DNA of 64,000 nt from Chryseobacterium sp. ERMR1:04 (GTDB taxonomy: Bacteria; Bacteroidota; Bacteroidia; Flavobacteriales; Weeksellaceae), in assembly GCF_001297705.1 (NCBI RefSeq), contig NZ_LIRF01000003.1, positions 1,116,001 to 1,180,000 on the forward strand, in the 5' to 3' direction. The translations under genes were made by a program, and so were the position numbers. Numbering within the stretch: position 1 is the stretch's first letter; each line of letters begins with the position of its first letter. Shown here piece by piece: positions 17,028 through 26,268 of the stretch. A model generated the notes under the pieces. The model was given only the letters and a program-made list of their open reading frames with translations. It made no database searches and was not told where the DNA came from.

Positions 17028-18320
17028 TTAAAGATTTCGTTTCCTTCTTTTTTTCATCCGAGACGCAAATTGCAATTCCTGATCATCTTCATTTTGATTC
17101 AGATAGAATAGCCCGCCTACTCCATCAATAATTCCACTCATATCCTGATGATTACTTTGCGGGCTGTCTAAAAAACTAAACAAAGGATGGATACTATCCA
17201 ATAAAGAATCCTTATAATCTTCAACATTTAGAATTTCCGTCTTTTGATCAACGGTCTGTTTTACATCCGCCCCTATTTTTTGAGTCCATCTTTCATTAAA
17301 GGAATTGATAGAAAACTCTTTTCCCAAATGCGAACCATTCCACACTGTTTTAGAATGATGGTCAACAAATGTGATTCCGTATCGATGTCCATTATTATTT
17401 CTGCGGATTACAGTATTAATGCCTTGCTTCGTTAATATATTTTTAAAATCCTTTTCATTATTGGTAGATCTTATCGTATTTAAAATAGCTGTACTAAGAC
17501 TTAGTTTTGATGCATCATTTTTTAAGGTTTCTTTGCATTTAGTAAAATAATCCTCCAAAGCCGCCAGCCCTGAGTTTTTACCAAATAAAGATGCTTTGAA
17601 AGAATGCCCCATGCGCTCTCCTTTTGAGTTGAGTGGAAAATACAACAATCCGCTTTTCATCTTTCCGCTTAATTCACCTTCTGTCTTTTCAGCAGCAATA
17701 TTGAATAGAGAAAGAAGCGCATTGTATTCACCCAAAGATCGAAACTTATAATAACTGGGTAAATAACGAATAACAGAAGCAATCTGACTTTTCACATCAC
17801 CAGAGGCATATTCTACGGGACGAAAAATCTTTTCATTCCGACGTTGCTCTTTTTCCGTAGCAGGGATCAAGCTATACTTTTTTTCTATCTTTCGACAAAG
17901 ATTCATAGACCTTCTTTTTTCAAATGTATCCGAGATCTTTCTGCCTTCTTCGTCCACACACACAGATACGATATGGATATGAATACGATCGATATCCGTA
18001 TGCTTGAAAACCACAAAAGGTTGCTCTCCATACCCCATTTCCTGCATATAATCTTCCGCCATTTCTCTGAATTGATCATCACTTACCTTATCTTTAGGAT
18101 CAGGGTTAAGCGAAATATGTACGGTATGCTTCTCTGTATTTCGGTTCGCAACAAGATAAGATTCAAACGATTCTGTTAATTGAGAAACCGTATACTTCCT
18201 GTTAGGAGTTTCAATCATTCTGTTTGTAAGTAAAATCATTCCGCTCCCTCGTTCAATTTTGACATTATTATATGCCAATGCTCCATACAAATTACTTCCC
18301 CTTCCAATTTTTGCAATCAT
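17028..18320 (-). CDS. mobB: Relaxase (MobB, MobA/VirD2 family)
   Basis: A 430-residue relaxase that nicks and covalently binds the transfer origin. The N-terminal relaxase domain (about 1-180) has the metal-binding histidine cluster KHTDIDRIHIHIVSV (H107, H114, H116). The candidate catalytic Tyr lies near the N-terminus (Y12 or Y17). The C-terminal half is variable and ends in a basic RMKKRRKRNL tail. It follows mobA by 8 bp, as expected for a relaxosome pair. The start MIAKIGRGSNLYGALAYN is the standard N-terminus for the family. Confidence 0.93.
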   Translation of the reverse strand: MIAKIGRGSNLYGALAYNNVKIERGSGMILLTNRMIETPNRKYTVSQLTESFESYLVANRNTEKHTVHISLNPDPKDKVSDDQFREMAEDYMQEMGYGEQPFVVFKHTDIDRIHIHIVSVCVDEEGRKISDTFEKRRSMNLCRKIEKKYSLIPATEKEQRRNEKIFRPVEYASGDVKSQIASVIRYLPSYYKFRSLGEYNALLSLFNIAAEKTEGELSGKMKSGLLYFPLNSKGERMGHSFKASLFGKNSGLAALEDYFTKCKETLKNDASKLSLSTAILNTIRSTNNEKDFKNILTKQGINTVIRRNNNGHRYGITFVDHHSKTVWNGSHLGKEFSINSFNERWTQKIGADVKQTVDQKTEILNVEDYKDSLLDSIHPLFSFLDSPQSNHQDMSGIIDGVGGLFYLNQNEDDQELQFASRMKKRRKRNL

Positions 18321-18328
18321 AACACACT

Positions 18329-18769
18329 CTATTTTTTCAGATACTGCAGTTCAAATTCTTCTGTAAGCTTTATGATTTTTTGACATAAACCAGTCATTTC
18401 TACGGTCTGTTTTGCCAGTGTATTGAGTAGTGCAGTCGCTTTCTGTTCAGAATAATTGGTGTATAATACTTTCACCACTTGATTATAATTGACTCCCACA
18501 GCCCTAAACTGAGTATATAAAGAAGTTAATCTCATGTAAAAATCCATAGAGCCTTTATCAATTTTGACTGTTCTTATCTCACGGGAAAATAATGCGGAAA
18601 CAATAAACTTTGCTTTGTTTGTAAAGCCAGATGCTTCAAAAAGCTTCATCATTTTTATATTTTCCTCGTTGGTCAATCTAAAAACATGACGATAGATGCT
18701 GGGATTTATTTTAGGTTTTCGTCCCCCTCTATTTCTGTAATGATGATCTTTCTTATCCATTATATCCAT
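18329..18769 (-). CDS. mobA: Relaxosome accessory protein MobA
   Basis: A 146-residue basic protein with a ribbon-helix-helix-like N-terminus (RHVFRLTNEENIKMMKLF, about 28-45) and a helical C-terminus (about 75-140). Such MobA proteins bind oriT and help the relaxase in Bacteroidetes elements. It starts the mob operon and is separated from the candidate oriT by about 40 bp. An alternative start lies three codons in (18760). Confidence 0.85.
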   Translation of the reverse strand: MDIMDKKDHHYRNRGGRKPKINPSIYRHVFRLTNEENIKMMKLFEASGFTNKAKFIVSALFSREIRTVKIDKGSMDFYMRLTSLYTQFRAVGVNYNQVVKVLYTNYSEQKATALLNTLAKQTVEMTGLCQKIIKLTEEFELQYLKK

Positions 18770-18806
18770 TTTAAATACGTTAACAAACCTCGACTTCGGA
18801 GAGTGT

Positions 18807-18878
18807 TTGCCCCCCGGTAGGGCAAGTTGTTTTGAGGTACAAAAAAACAGTTATGAGGCACTCAAAACACAACTTGCC
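18807..18878. other. Candidate origin of transfer (oriT)
   Basis: Two nested inverted repeats lie just upstream of mobA. The first is TTGCCC / GGGCAA (18807-18825). The second is GGCAAGTTG...TTTTGAG paired with CTCAAAACACAACTTGCC (18821-18836 and 18861-18878), with a two-base bulge. The sequence is more GC-rich than its surroundings. Position beside the relaxosome genes and the dyad structure are what an oriT looks like, but the nick site cannot be read from sequence. Confidence 0.55.
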
Positions 18879-19109
18879 GTGTTCCTATGAACACCAAATA
18901 AAGCACTTATTGACTGAGTAAATAACGAAACAAAAACAACCAAAAGCAATTGACATTTTATTCATTAGCATTGAAAAAATTTATAAAACCTTCTTCAGTC
19001 AAAACATCTTACAAAGTAAAATCTCATGATGTTTTGATTGTAGTATAACAATCTGCCAAACACTTCCTTTCGATGACAAGATCTGCCCACATTATAAAAG
19101 TACCTATCA

Positions 19110-19225
19110 ATCTCCATTTCTTTGTCTTTACAGGATTGTACAGGGATATAATTAGTTAGGCATGTAAATATTTACATAGACCTCCATGCAGAAGAATAGG
19201 GACAGATACCTATTGAAATGGAGAT
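19110..19225. promoter_or_regulatory. Nested dyad upstream of the tra operon
   Basis: The perfect 16-bp palindrome ATGTAAATATTTACAT (19162-19177) lies at the centre of a wider dyad with 11-bp arms ATCTCCATTTC (19110-19120) and GAAATGGAGAT (19215-19225). The two symmetry centres differ by only 2 bp. The region is about 210 bp upstream of traA and is a plausible operator for tra control or a partition site for the ParA-like TraA. The other sequence between 18879 and 19437 shows no gene. Confidence 0.5.
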
Positions 19226-19437
19226 CTCTGAGCAGATAGTTCTATATGAACGAATGTATGTACATCCATCAGTACAATGGTACAATAAGTACTTACCTGC
19301 TTAAAGCTCTCCTTATATATGCAACTGTATAGAAAGCTTTGTACATATGTATACCTTTAAGATACTACCAATATACATGAGATAAAATATAACTGAAGTT
19401 ATACATCAATACATACATAATTAAAAATATTGAAAAT

Positions 19438-20205
19438 ATGAATTCACAACACAGCACAAAATTTATTGCTTTTTCTTCCCAAAAAGGAGGTGTCGGAAAA
19501 AGTACATTTACAACTTTAATAGGAAGTATCTTACATTATCGCCTTGGGTATAATATTGCCGTATTCGATGTCGATTTTCCACAACATAGCTTAATAAAAA
19601 TGAGGTCCCGTGATCTTGTAACGGTAATGGAAAATGAAAATTTCAAAAAGCTTGCTTATAAACAATTTACCACCATCAACAAAAAAGCATACCCCATTAT
19701 TCAAGGTAAGGCTGAGAGTGTACTGGATGCCGCTCAAGAATTTATAAACAACTCCTCTATGCCTATCGATATCATTTTCTTTGATCTGCCGGGAACTGTG
19801 AATACTCCAGGCATTCTGAATACCTTAGCAGCCATGCATCATATTTTCACTCCAATCACAGCAGACCGCCTGGTCATGGAGAGTACATTGATTTTCACAC
19901 AGCTGCTCCAAGATGTTATCATGAAAAAAGGAGGAACTTCTATAGAAACAATCCATCTCTTTTGGAATCAGGTTGACGGACGAGAAACAACTCCTTTGTA
20001 TAAAACCTATGATCAACTTATTAAACATTTGGGCTTAAACCTGATGCAAAGCCAGGTCAAGAACAGCAGTCGTTTCCGTAAAGAAAGTGAGGTGAATAGT
20101 AAAGTGGTCTTCCGTTCTACACTACTCCCTCCAGATGAGCGTTTGATGAAAGCCAGTCAGCTGGATCTTTTTATCAATGAATTTTTAAAAATCATTCAAT
20201 TATAG
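19438..20205 (+). CDS. traA: ParA-family ATPase TraA
   Basis: A 255-residue ParA/MinD-type ATPase. The deviant Walker A KGGVGKST lies at about residues 16-23, and the FDLPGT Walker B-like segment near 118. Such proteins open the tra operons of Bacteroidetes elements; a role in element maintenance or positioning of the transfer apparatus is assumed by family. The next gene starts 4 bp after its stop. Confidence 0.9.
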   Translation: MNSQHSTKFIAFSSQKGGVGKSTFTTLIGSILHYRLGYNIAVFDVDFPQHSLIKMRSRDLVTVMENENFKKLAYKQFTTINKKAYPIIQGKAESVLDAAQEFINNSSMPIDIIFFDLPGTVNTPGILNTLAAMHHIFTPITADRLVMESTLIFTQLLQDVIMKKGGTSIETIHLFWNQVDGRETTPLYKTYDQLIKHLGLNLMQSQVKNSSRFRKESEVNSKVVFRSTLLPPDERLMKASQLDLFINEFLKIIQL

Positions 20206-20209
20206 CGAT

Positions 20210-20641
20210 ATGGAGAAAAATACTACTAAAAAAATAACACCCGATATCGATGAAGAACTGATGATGAATCTGATGGTTGACGGCGTTAAAAAAGAAGGTT
20301 TAGAGATTCAGCCAGTACATATCGTAGAAAATGAAAAATCTAAGTTTGAAACCGTACCGCAGGGAAAACTTATTCCTAAAGAAAAGAGCAAAGTAAAAAG
20401 AACCATTGAAATAGATTACGAAAGCACTTTTTTAAGAAAAACAGATACCAATGCCCGTGATGGTAAGACCGTTTATATAAGACCCGATTTCCATGAAAAG
20501 CTATCTCGCATAGTACAGGTTATTGGTGAGGATAAGTTCACTATTTATGCTTATTTAGACAATTTACTCTCCTATCACTTTCAAGAATTTGGGGATCAGA
20601 TCATCAAAAGTTTTAATGATAAATACAAACCAATTTTATAG
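20210..20641 (+). CDS. traB: Conjugal transfer protein TraB-like (DUF3408)
   Basis: A 143-residue hydrophilic protein. Residues about 80-143 (VYIRPDFHEKLSRIVQVIG and LDNLLSYHFQEF) match DUF3408, a small conserved domain of Bacteroidetes conjugation operons with a ribbon-helix-helix-like look. The N-terminal half is charged and probably disordered. It is tightly packed between traA and the next gene. A DNA-binding or partition partner role for TraA is an inference from position. Confidence 0.75.
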   Translation: MEKNTTKKITPDIDEELMMNLMVDGVKKEGLEIQPVHIVENEKSKFETVPQGKLIPKEKSKVKRTIEIDYESTFLRKTDTNARDGKTVYIRPDFHEKLSRIVQVIGEDKFTIYAYLDNLLSYHFQEFGDQIIKSFNDKYKPIL

Positions 20642-20643
20642 CT

Positions 20644-21264
20644 ATGGAAACGATCATCTTCTTATGTCTTCTGATTGTCATTGCATTGCTTTTGCATGAT
20701 AAGATTTTCAAAAAAAATTCGAAACAAAAAATGCCAAAGGAAAAACTCAATCTGGATACCCACATGCTGGGTCATCCTAAATCTGTAATAAGCTTGTCAA
20801 AAGAGAAGAATTTTATCGAAACACAGATTCATAAGCCAACTATTAATTCTGACAGTACAAATGTGGAATCCGATCAAAATAACATTCAAAATATTAATGA
20901 AAAACAAGAAAATACATCCAATACCCAACTTGATTTTAATGCGGAGGAAGAAGAATTTAAAAAACAGAGAGTTTCACGTTCGGACCACAGTTTAGCACAA
21001 GGGATTACCGGTGAAGAATTTAATGCTGCGAAGATACTCCTGCAAAAAGATAAAGTATACTTACCTGAGCAAGAGACATCAACAGCTCTACTTCAAAAGA
21101 TACACGGTACAGAGCTATTCAATTTATTGGAAAGCTCTATAGAGGGAGCCTCACAAAAAATAGCAGAACTGTTAGATAACAGCTTTCCTCCTGAAGCTGA
21201 TATACATACTTCCTTATTCCTAAAAGATGATTTAAACAATTTTGATATCGAAGAATTTATTTAA
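20644..21264 (+). CDS. traD: Conjugal transfer protein TraD-like, single membrane anchor
   Basis: A 206-residue protein with one N-terminal membrane segment (about 3-20, IIFLCLLIVIALLLHDKIF) followed by a long acidic, polar linker and a conserved C-terminal part (about 118-200, ITGEEFNAAKILLQ). Position between DUF3408 and traE genes corresponds to traC/traD of Bacteroidetes elements. The exact letter is uncertain. It starts 2 bp after the previous stop. Confidence 0.6.
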   Translation: METIIFLCLLIVIALLLHDKIFKKNSKQKMPKEKLNLDTHMLGHPKSVISLSKEKNFIETQIHKPTINSDSTNVESDQNNIQNINEKQENTSNTQLDFNAEEEEFKKQRVSRSDHSLAQGITGEEFNAAKILLQKDKVYLPEQETSTALLQKIHGTELFNLLESSIEGASQKIAELLDNSFPPEADIHTSLFLKDDLNNFDIEEFI

Positions 21265-21453
21265 TTAATAAATCGTTGGAAAAGAAAACACTAACCGTAA
21301 TACGTTGGTATTTTTTTATTCATTAATGGAAGCCAATGACTGCCAAACAACTCCTGTAAACGACTATTTATCAGAACCCATCTATTTCCATAACATCTTT
21401 GTCAGCAGACCTGTAAGGTGCAGGATCACAATAATAAATTTCATGTTTTAGTT

Positions 21454-21759
21454 ATGGAGAAACAAAGAGAAAAACTACTGATGGTAAGTTTAAGCTTACT
21501 TGTAACGACAGCAGCTCTCGCCCAAGGCAACGGTACGGCAGGGATCAATGAGGCCACCCAAATGGTAACTTCTTATTTTGAACCCGCTACCCAACTTATC
21601 TATGCCATTGGCGCAGTAGTCGGATTGATTGGAGGAGTCAAGGTCTACAATAAATTCAGCAGTGGAGATCCTGACACCAGCAAAACAGCAGCAAGTTGGT
21701 TTGGCGCCTGTATATTCCTCATCGTAGCGGCAACTATACTCCGTTCATTCTTCCTTTAA
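21454..21759 (+). CDS. traE: Conjugal transfer protein TraE (DUF4134, VirB2/B3-like)
   Basis: A roughly 101-residue exported membrane protein with an N-terminal signal-like stretch ending TTAALAQ and two membrane helices (about 45-65 and 80-98). This is the DUF4134 pattern, thought to be the pilin-like VirB2 counterpart. The ATG at 21454 (MEKQREKLL) is chosen because family members start with a short basic segment; an upstream GTG at 21418 would add 12 residues. The 189-bp gap to the preceding gene could hold a secondary promoter. Confidence 0.85.
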   Translation: MEKQREKLLMVSLSLLVTTAALAQGNGTAGINEATQMVTSYFEPATQLIYAIGAVVGLIGGVKVYNKFSSGDPDTSKTAASWFGACIFLIVAATILRSFFL

Positions 21760-21766
21760 AAAGATA

Positions 21767-22102
21767 TTGATGAATACATATAACATCAACAACGGCATCG
21801 GAAGAACCGTAGAGTTCAAAGGATTAAAAGCACAGTACCTGTTTATTTTTGCAGGAGGATCACTCGGAATACTTATTCTTTTAATGATCATGTATATGGC
21901 AGGAGTCCGCAGTTACATCTGTCTTTTTATGGGAGGTGTAACAAGCGGCGTTTTAATAGGACAGACTTTTTCACTGAACAGGAAATATGGGGAACATGGT
22001 CTGATGAAATTACGTGCTGGGAAGAAGCATCCGCGATACATCATTAACCGAAAACCCATATTCAGAATCCTCAGAATCATTTCTAAAAAAGAGGCAGCAT
22101 GA
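21767..22102 (+). CDS. traF: Conjugal transfer protein TraF (DUF4133, VirB3-like)
   Basis: A 111-residue protein with two adjacent membrane helices (about 24-47 and 50-65), a basic cytoplasmic C-terminus and the NINNGIGRTVEFKGLKAQY start typical of DUF4133. It corresponds to VirB3, which anchors the VirB4 ATPase. Its stop codon overlaps the start of traG by 4 bp. Confidence 0.88.
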   Translation: MMNTYNINNGIGRTVEFKGLKAQYLFIFAGGSLGILILLMIMYMAGVRSYICLFMGGVTSGVLIGQTFSLNRKYGEHGLMKLRAGKKHPRYIINRKPIFRILRIISKKEAA

Positions 22103-24606
22103 GAAATACTTCCAAAACATCAACCCTGGAGAGTAAATTTCCATTGCTGGCAGTAGAAGATAGTTGCATTATCTCAAAAGAGGCAGATATCACCATTTGT
22201 TTTAAGGTGAGGTTACCTGAACTTTTTACGGTGGCATCAGCAGAATATGAAGCCATTCATTCCACCTGGCATAAAGCCATAAAAACATTACCTGATTTCA
22301 GTATCGTTCACAAGCAGGATTGGTACATCAAAGAAAACTACCAACCTGATCTGTCACAAGACAGCCAAAGCTTTCTTTCAAGATCTTTTGAACGTCATTT
22401 TAATGAAAGACCTTTTCTCAATCATTACTGTTACTTGTTTATCACCAAAACGAGTAAAGAACGGATGAGAAGCCAAAGTAACTTTTCATCACTTTGTAAA
22501 GGAACTCTTATTCCCAAAGAACTAAGGGATAAAGAAACGATCAGCAGATTCATGGAATCAGTTGATCAATTCGAAAGGATTATGAACGACAGTGGCTACA
22601 TCCATATGGAAAAAATGACAACAGATGAGATCACTGGAACTCAAAATCAATCAGGACTGTTAGATCAGTATCTTACGTTATCGAGAGAAACAGGTACTCC
22701 GCTTCAGGATTTGGCACTGGGATCTGAAGAGATGCGGATTGGTAATAATCGGATCAGTATGCATACACTCTCTGACACAGATGACCTTCCGGGGAGTGTA
22801 TCCTCTCATATGAGATATGAAAAATTAAGCACAGACCGAAGTGACTGTTTATTATCCTTTGCTTCTCCCGTTGGACTTTTACTGAACTGTAATCATGTTT
22901 ATAATCAATACATATTCATAGATAACAGTGATGAAAATTTAAGCAAATTTGAAAAATCTGCCAGAAATATGCATTCGTTGGCCAGATACAGCAGAGCCAA
23001 TCAGATCAATAAAGAATGGATTGAAAAATATCTCAATGAGGCACATTCTTATGGTCTGCAATCCATTAGGGCGCATTTTAACGTAATGTCCTGGTCAGAC
23101 AATCCTTTTGAGCTCAAACAACTTAAAAATGATACCGGAAGTGCATTAGCACTTATGGAATGTAAGCCCAGACATAACACAACAGATGTAGCAACATTGT
23201 ATTGGTCAGGCATGCCTGGTAATGCAGGAGATTTTCCAAGTGAAGAAAGTTTCTATACCTTCATCGAACCTGCATTATGTTTTTTCACTGAGGAAACCAA
23301 TTATCAGAATTCACCGTCCCCTTTTGGAATTAAAATGGCAGACCGTCTTACCGGTAAACCGATTCATCTGGATATCTCTGATCTTCCGATGAAGCAGGGA
23401 ATTATTACGAACCGGAATAAATTTATTTTGGGCCCTTCAGGGAGTGGTAAGTCATTCTTCACCAATCACATGGTCAGACAGTATTATGAGCAGGGCGCAC
23501 ATGTTCTTTTGATAGACACCGGAAATTCTTATCAGGGTTTATGTGAACTTATAAAGGGAAAAACTAAAGGAGAAGATGGAGTTTACTTTACCTATACCGA
23601 AGATCATCCCATCGCCTTTAATCCTTTTTATACCGATGACGGCGTATTTGATATAGAAAAAAGAGAAAGTATTAAAACGTTGATTCTTACCCTGTGGAAA
23701 AGAGATGATGAACCGCCTACCCGCTCTGAAGAAGTTGCCTTATCGAATGCGGTAAGCGGATATATCGAGCAAATCAAAAAAAATGAGACCACTCCTTCTT
23801 TCAATGGTTTTTATGAGTATGTTAAAGACGGTTACCTGTTGATTCTGGAGCAAAAGAAAGTCCGTGAAAAAGATTTTGATATCGCCAATTTTCTCAATGT
23901 TTTAGAGCCGTATTATAAAGGTGGTGAATATGATTACCTCCTCAATTCGGACCAGCAGCTTGATCTACTATCCAAACGATTTATCGTATTTGAGATCGAT
24001 GCGATAAAAGATCATAAAATTTTATTTCCGATTGTCACCATTATCATTATGGAAGGCTTTATCAACAAAATGAGAAGGCTAAAAGGAATCCGAAAAATGA
24101 TACTGATTGAAGAGGCGTGGAAAGCTATTGCTAAAGAAGGAATGGCTGAATACATCAAATACCTGTTCAAAACTGTAAGAAAATTCTTTGGCGAAGCTAT
24201 TGTGGTAACGCAGGAGGTCGATGATATCATTCATTCTCCGATTGTTAGAGAAAGTATCATCAACAGTTCTGACTGTAAGATCTTATTGGATCAGCGTAAG
24301 TACATGAACAAGTTTGATGATATTCAGGCTATGCTTGGTCTTACAGATAAGGAAAAAGCACAGGTTCTTTCTATTAATATGAATAATGATTCGGGCAGGT
24401 TATATAAAGAAGTTTGGATCGGATTAGGAGGAACACACTCAGCAGTATATGCAACAGAAGTCTCCACAGAAGAGTATCTCGCTTACACTACAGAAGAAAC
24501 TGAAAAATTGGAAGTCATGAATCTGGCTTCAGAACTTGACGGTAATATGGAACATGCCATCAAGAGGATTTCTCTTAGAAGAATAAAATCGAACAAAGAA
24601 AATTAA
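22099..24606 (+). CDS. traG: Conjugation ATPase TraG (VirB4-like)
   Basis: An 835-residue ATPase that energises assembly of the transfer channel. The N-terminal part (about 1-430) is the VirB4/CagE-type domain. Walker A is GPSGSGKS (445-452) and Walker B is KMILIEEAWKAI near 670, followed by FGEAIVVTQEVDDI. Length and order are complete, with no frameshift. It overlaps traF by 4 bp, so translation is coupled. Confidence 0.95.
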   Translation: MRNTSKTSTLESKFPLLAVEDSCIISKEADITICFKVRLPELFTVASAEYEAIHSTWHKAIKTLPDFSIVHKQDWYIKENYQPDLSQDSQSFLSRSFERHFNERPFLNHYCYLFITKTSKERMRSQSNFSSLCKGTLIPKELRDKETISRFMESVDQFERIMNDSGYIHMEKMTTDEITGTQNQSGLLDQYLTLSRETGTPLQDLALGSEEMRIGNNRISMHTLSDTDDLPGSVSSHMRYEKLSTDRSDCLLSFASPVGLLLNCNHVYNQYIFIDNSDENLSKFEKSARNMHSLARYSRANQINKEWIEKYLNEAHSYGLQSIRAHFNVMSWSDNPFELKQLKNDTGSALALMECKPRHNTTDVATLYWSGMPGNAGDFPSEESFYTFIEPALCFFTEETNYQNSPSPFGIKMADRLTGKPIHLDISDLPMKQGIITNRNKFILGPSGSGKSFFTNHMVRQYYEQGAHVLLIDTGNSYQGLCELIKGKTKGEDGVYFTYTEDHPIAFNPFYTDDGVFDIEKRESIKTLILTLWKRDDEPPTRSEEVALSNAVSGYIEQIKKNETTPSFNGFYEYVKDGYLLILEQKKVREKDFDIANFLNVLEPYYKGGEYDYLLNSDQQLDLLSKRFIVFEIDAIKDHKILFPIVTIIIMEGFINKMRRLKGIRKMILIEEAWKAIAKEGMAEYIKYLFKTVRKFFGEAIVVTQEVDDIIHSPIVRESIINSSDCKILLDQRKYMNKFDDIQAMLGLTDKEKAQVLSINMNNDSGRLYKEVWIGLGGTHSAVYATEVSTEEYLAYTTEETEKLEVMNLASELDGNMEHAIKRISLRRIKSNKEN

Positions 24607-24625
24607 TCATTTACAATTTACGACA

Positions 24626-25258
24626 ATGAAAAATATAATAATAACAATACTAATCTCAGTATTTATTGGTGCCACAACCTATGCGAAAGCACAATTTGTA
24701 GTCACCGATCCAACGAATCTTGCCTCTGGAATTCTGAATTCTGCCAATGAAATTGTGCAGACTTCCAATACCGTCTCTAATGTGGTCAAAAATTTTAATG
24801 AAGTTAAAAAAGTGTACGAACAAGGCAAAGAGTATTATGATAAGCTTAAAGCCATCAATAATTTAATAAAGGATGCCCGAAAGGTTCAGCAGACCGTCTT
24901 GCTTGTAGGTGATGTATCCGAAATGTATGTTCATAATTTTGGAAAGATGCTCAATGATCCCAATTTTAATACACAGGAACTTACCGCTATTGCCAATGGA
25001 TATTCTGCCCTACTAACAGAGAGTACAGAACTTCTTAAAGAGTTGAAACAAATTGTAAGTACAACCAATCTGTCTCTTAATGACAAGGAACGTATGGATG
25101 TAATTGACAGAGTATACAAAGAGGTCAAAGAGTATCACAATCTGGTTCGCTACTACACGAACAAGAATATTTCTGTAAGCTATTTACGAGCTAAAAAACA
25201 GAACAATACCGAAAGGGTCTTACAACTGTATGGAACTTCAAATCAAAAATACTGGTAA
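24626..25258 (+). CDS. traI: Conjugal transfer protein TraI (DUF4141, VirB5-like)
   Basis: A 210-residue exported protein with a signal peptide (about 1-22, ending TYAKA) and a helical, coiled-coil body rich in K/E. This is the DUF4141 pattern, equivalent to VirB5-type periplasmic pilus components. The segment NSANEIVQTSNTVSNVVKNF is typical of the family. It ends 1 bp before the chosen traJ start. Confidence 0.87.
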   Translation: MKNIIITILISVFIGATTYAKAQFVVTDPTNLASGILNSANEIVQTSNTVSNVVKNFNEVKKVYEQGKEYYDKLKAINNLIKDARKVQQTVLLVGDVSEMYVHNFGKMLNDPNFNTQELTAIANGYSALLTESTELLKELKQIVSTTNLSLNDKERMDVIDRVYKEVKEYHNLVRYYTNKNISVSYLRAKKQNNTERVLQLYGTSNQKYW

Positions 25259-25259
25259 A

Positions 25260-26252
25260 ATGGAGACGAATAACTTACACGAAGTATTGCGCTTGGTTTA
25301 CGAAGAAATGATGCCTTTATGTGCGGATATGGCAGCAGTAGCAAAAGGCGTCGCTGGATTAGGGGCATTATTCTATGTGGCTATTAAAGTTTGGCAGGCA
25401 TTGAGCCGCGCTGAACCGATTGACCTGTTTCCTATGTTACGGCCTTTTGCTATTGGAATCTGTATCATGTTTTTCTCCACTATCGTGTTGGGAAGTATCA
25501 ATGGTGTATTAAGTCCAATCGTTCAGGGGAGTCATTCAATGCTTGAAGGTCAGGTTTTAGATCTCAATGCGCTGCAGCAGAAAAAAGATCTGCTAGAAAG
25601 AGAGGCAACGTTACGAAATCCCGAGATGGCTTATTTGATCTCTGATGAAGAGTTTGATAAGAAGCTGGAAGAGCTGGGTTGGTCACCTTCAGACCTAATA
25701 ACGATGTCGGGAATGTATATTGAAAGAAAGATGTTTTCTATTAAAAAAGATATTCGGGATGGATTTCGTGAATTTTTGGAAATTTTATTTCAGTCAGCCG
25801 CACTTGTCATTGACACGATACGAACTTTCTTTTTGATTGTATTGGCTATACTAGGACCTATTGCTTTTGCCATCTCCGTCTGGGATGGTTTTCAAAGCAC
25901 ATTAACGCAGTGGCTCACTCGTTATATCAGTGTTTACCTATGGCTTCCGGTTGCAGATATATTCAGTGCGATACTGGCTAAGATCCAATCTCTGATTATT
26001 GAAAAAGATATTGAAATACTGGCTGATCCCAATTTTATTCCTGATACTTCTAACACAGTTTATATCATTTATATGATTATTGGAATCATAGGATATTTTA
26101 CGGTTCCGACCGTTACTGGCTGGATAATACAGGCAGGCGGAGCAGGAAATTTCACACGCAATGTAAATCAGATCGCACAAAAATCGGGAAATATTGCGGG
26201 AGCCGCGGCAGGCTCAGCTATAGGAAATATATCTGAAAGATTACTTAAATAA
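25260..26252 (+). CDS. traJ: Conjugal transfer membrane protein TraJ (VirB6-like)
   Basis: A 330-residue polytopic inner-membrane protein. Hydrophobic segments occur near residues 35-55, 65-85, 180-200, 215-240 and 265-290. The start METNNLHEVLRLVYEEMMP at 25260 matches the usual N-terminus better than the upstream ATG at 25230, which would overlap traI. The family is the VirB6-like channel component of the Bacteroidetes T4SS. Confidence 0.92.
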   Translation: METNNLHEVLRLVYEEMMPLCADMAAVAKGVAGLGALFYVAIKVWQALSRAEPIDLFPMLRPFAIGICIMFFSTIVLGSINGVLSPIVQGSHSMLEGQVLDLNALQQKKDLLEREATLRNPEMAYLISDEEFDKKLEELGWSPSDLITMSGMYIERKMFSIKKDIRDGFREFLEILFQSAALVIDTIRTFFLIVLAILGPIAFAISVWDGFQSTLTQWLTRYISVYLWLPVADIFSAILAKIQSLIIEKDIEILADPNFIPDTSNTVYIIYMIIGIIGYFTVPTVTGWIIQAGGAGNFTRNVNQIAQKSGNIAGAAAGSAIGNISERLLK

Positions 26253-26268
26253 TTAAAATCTCATCACA

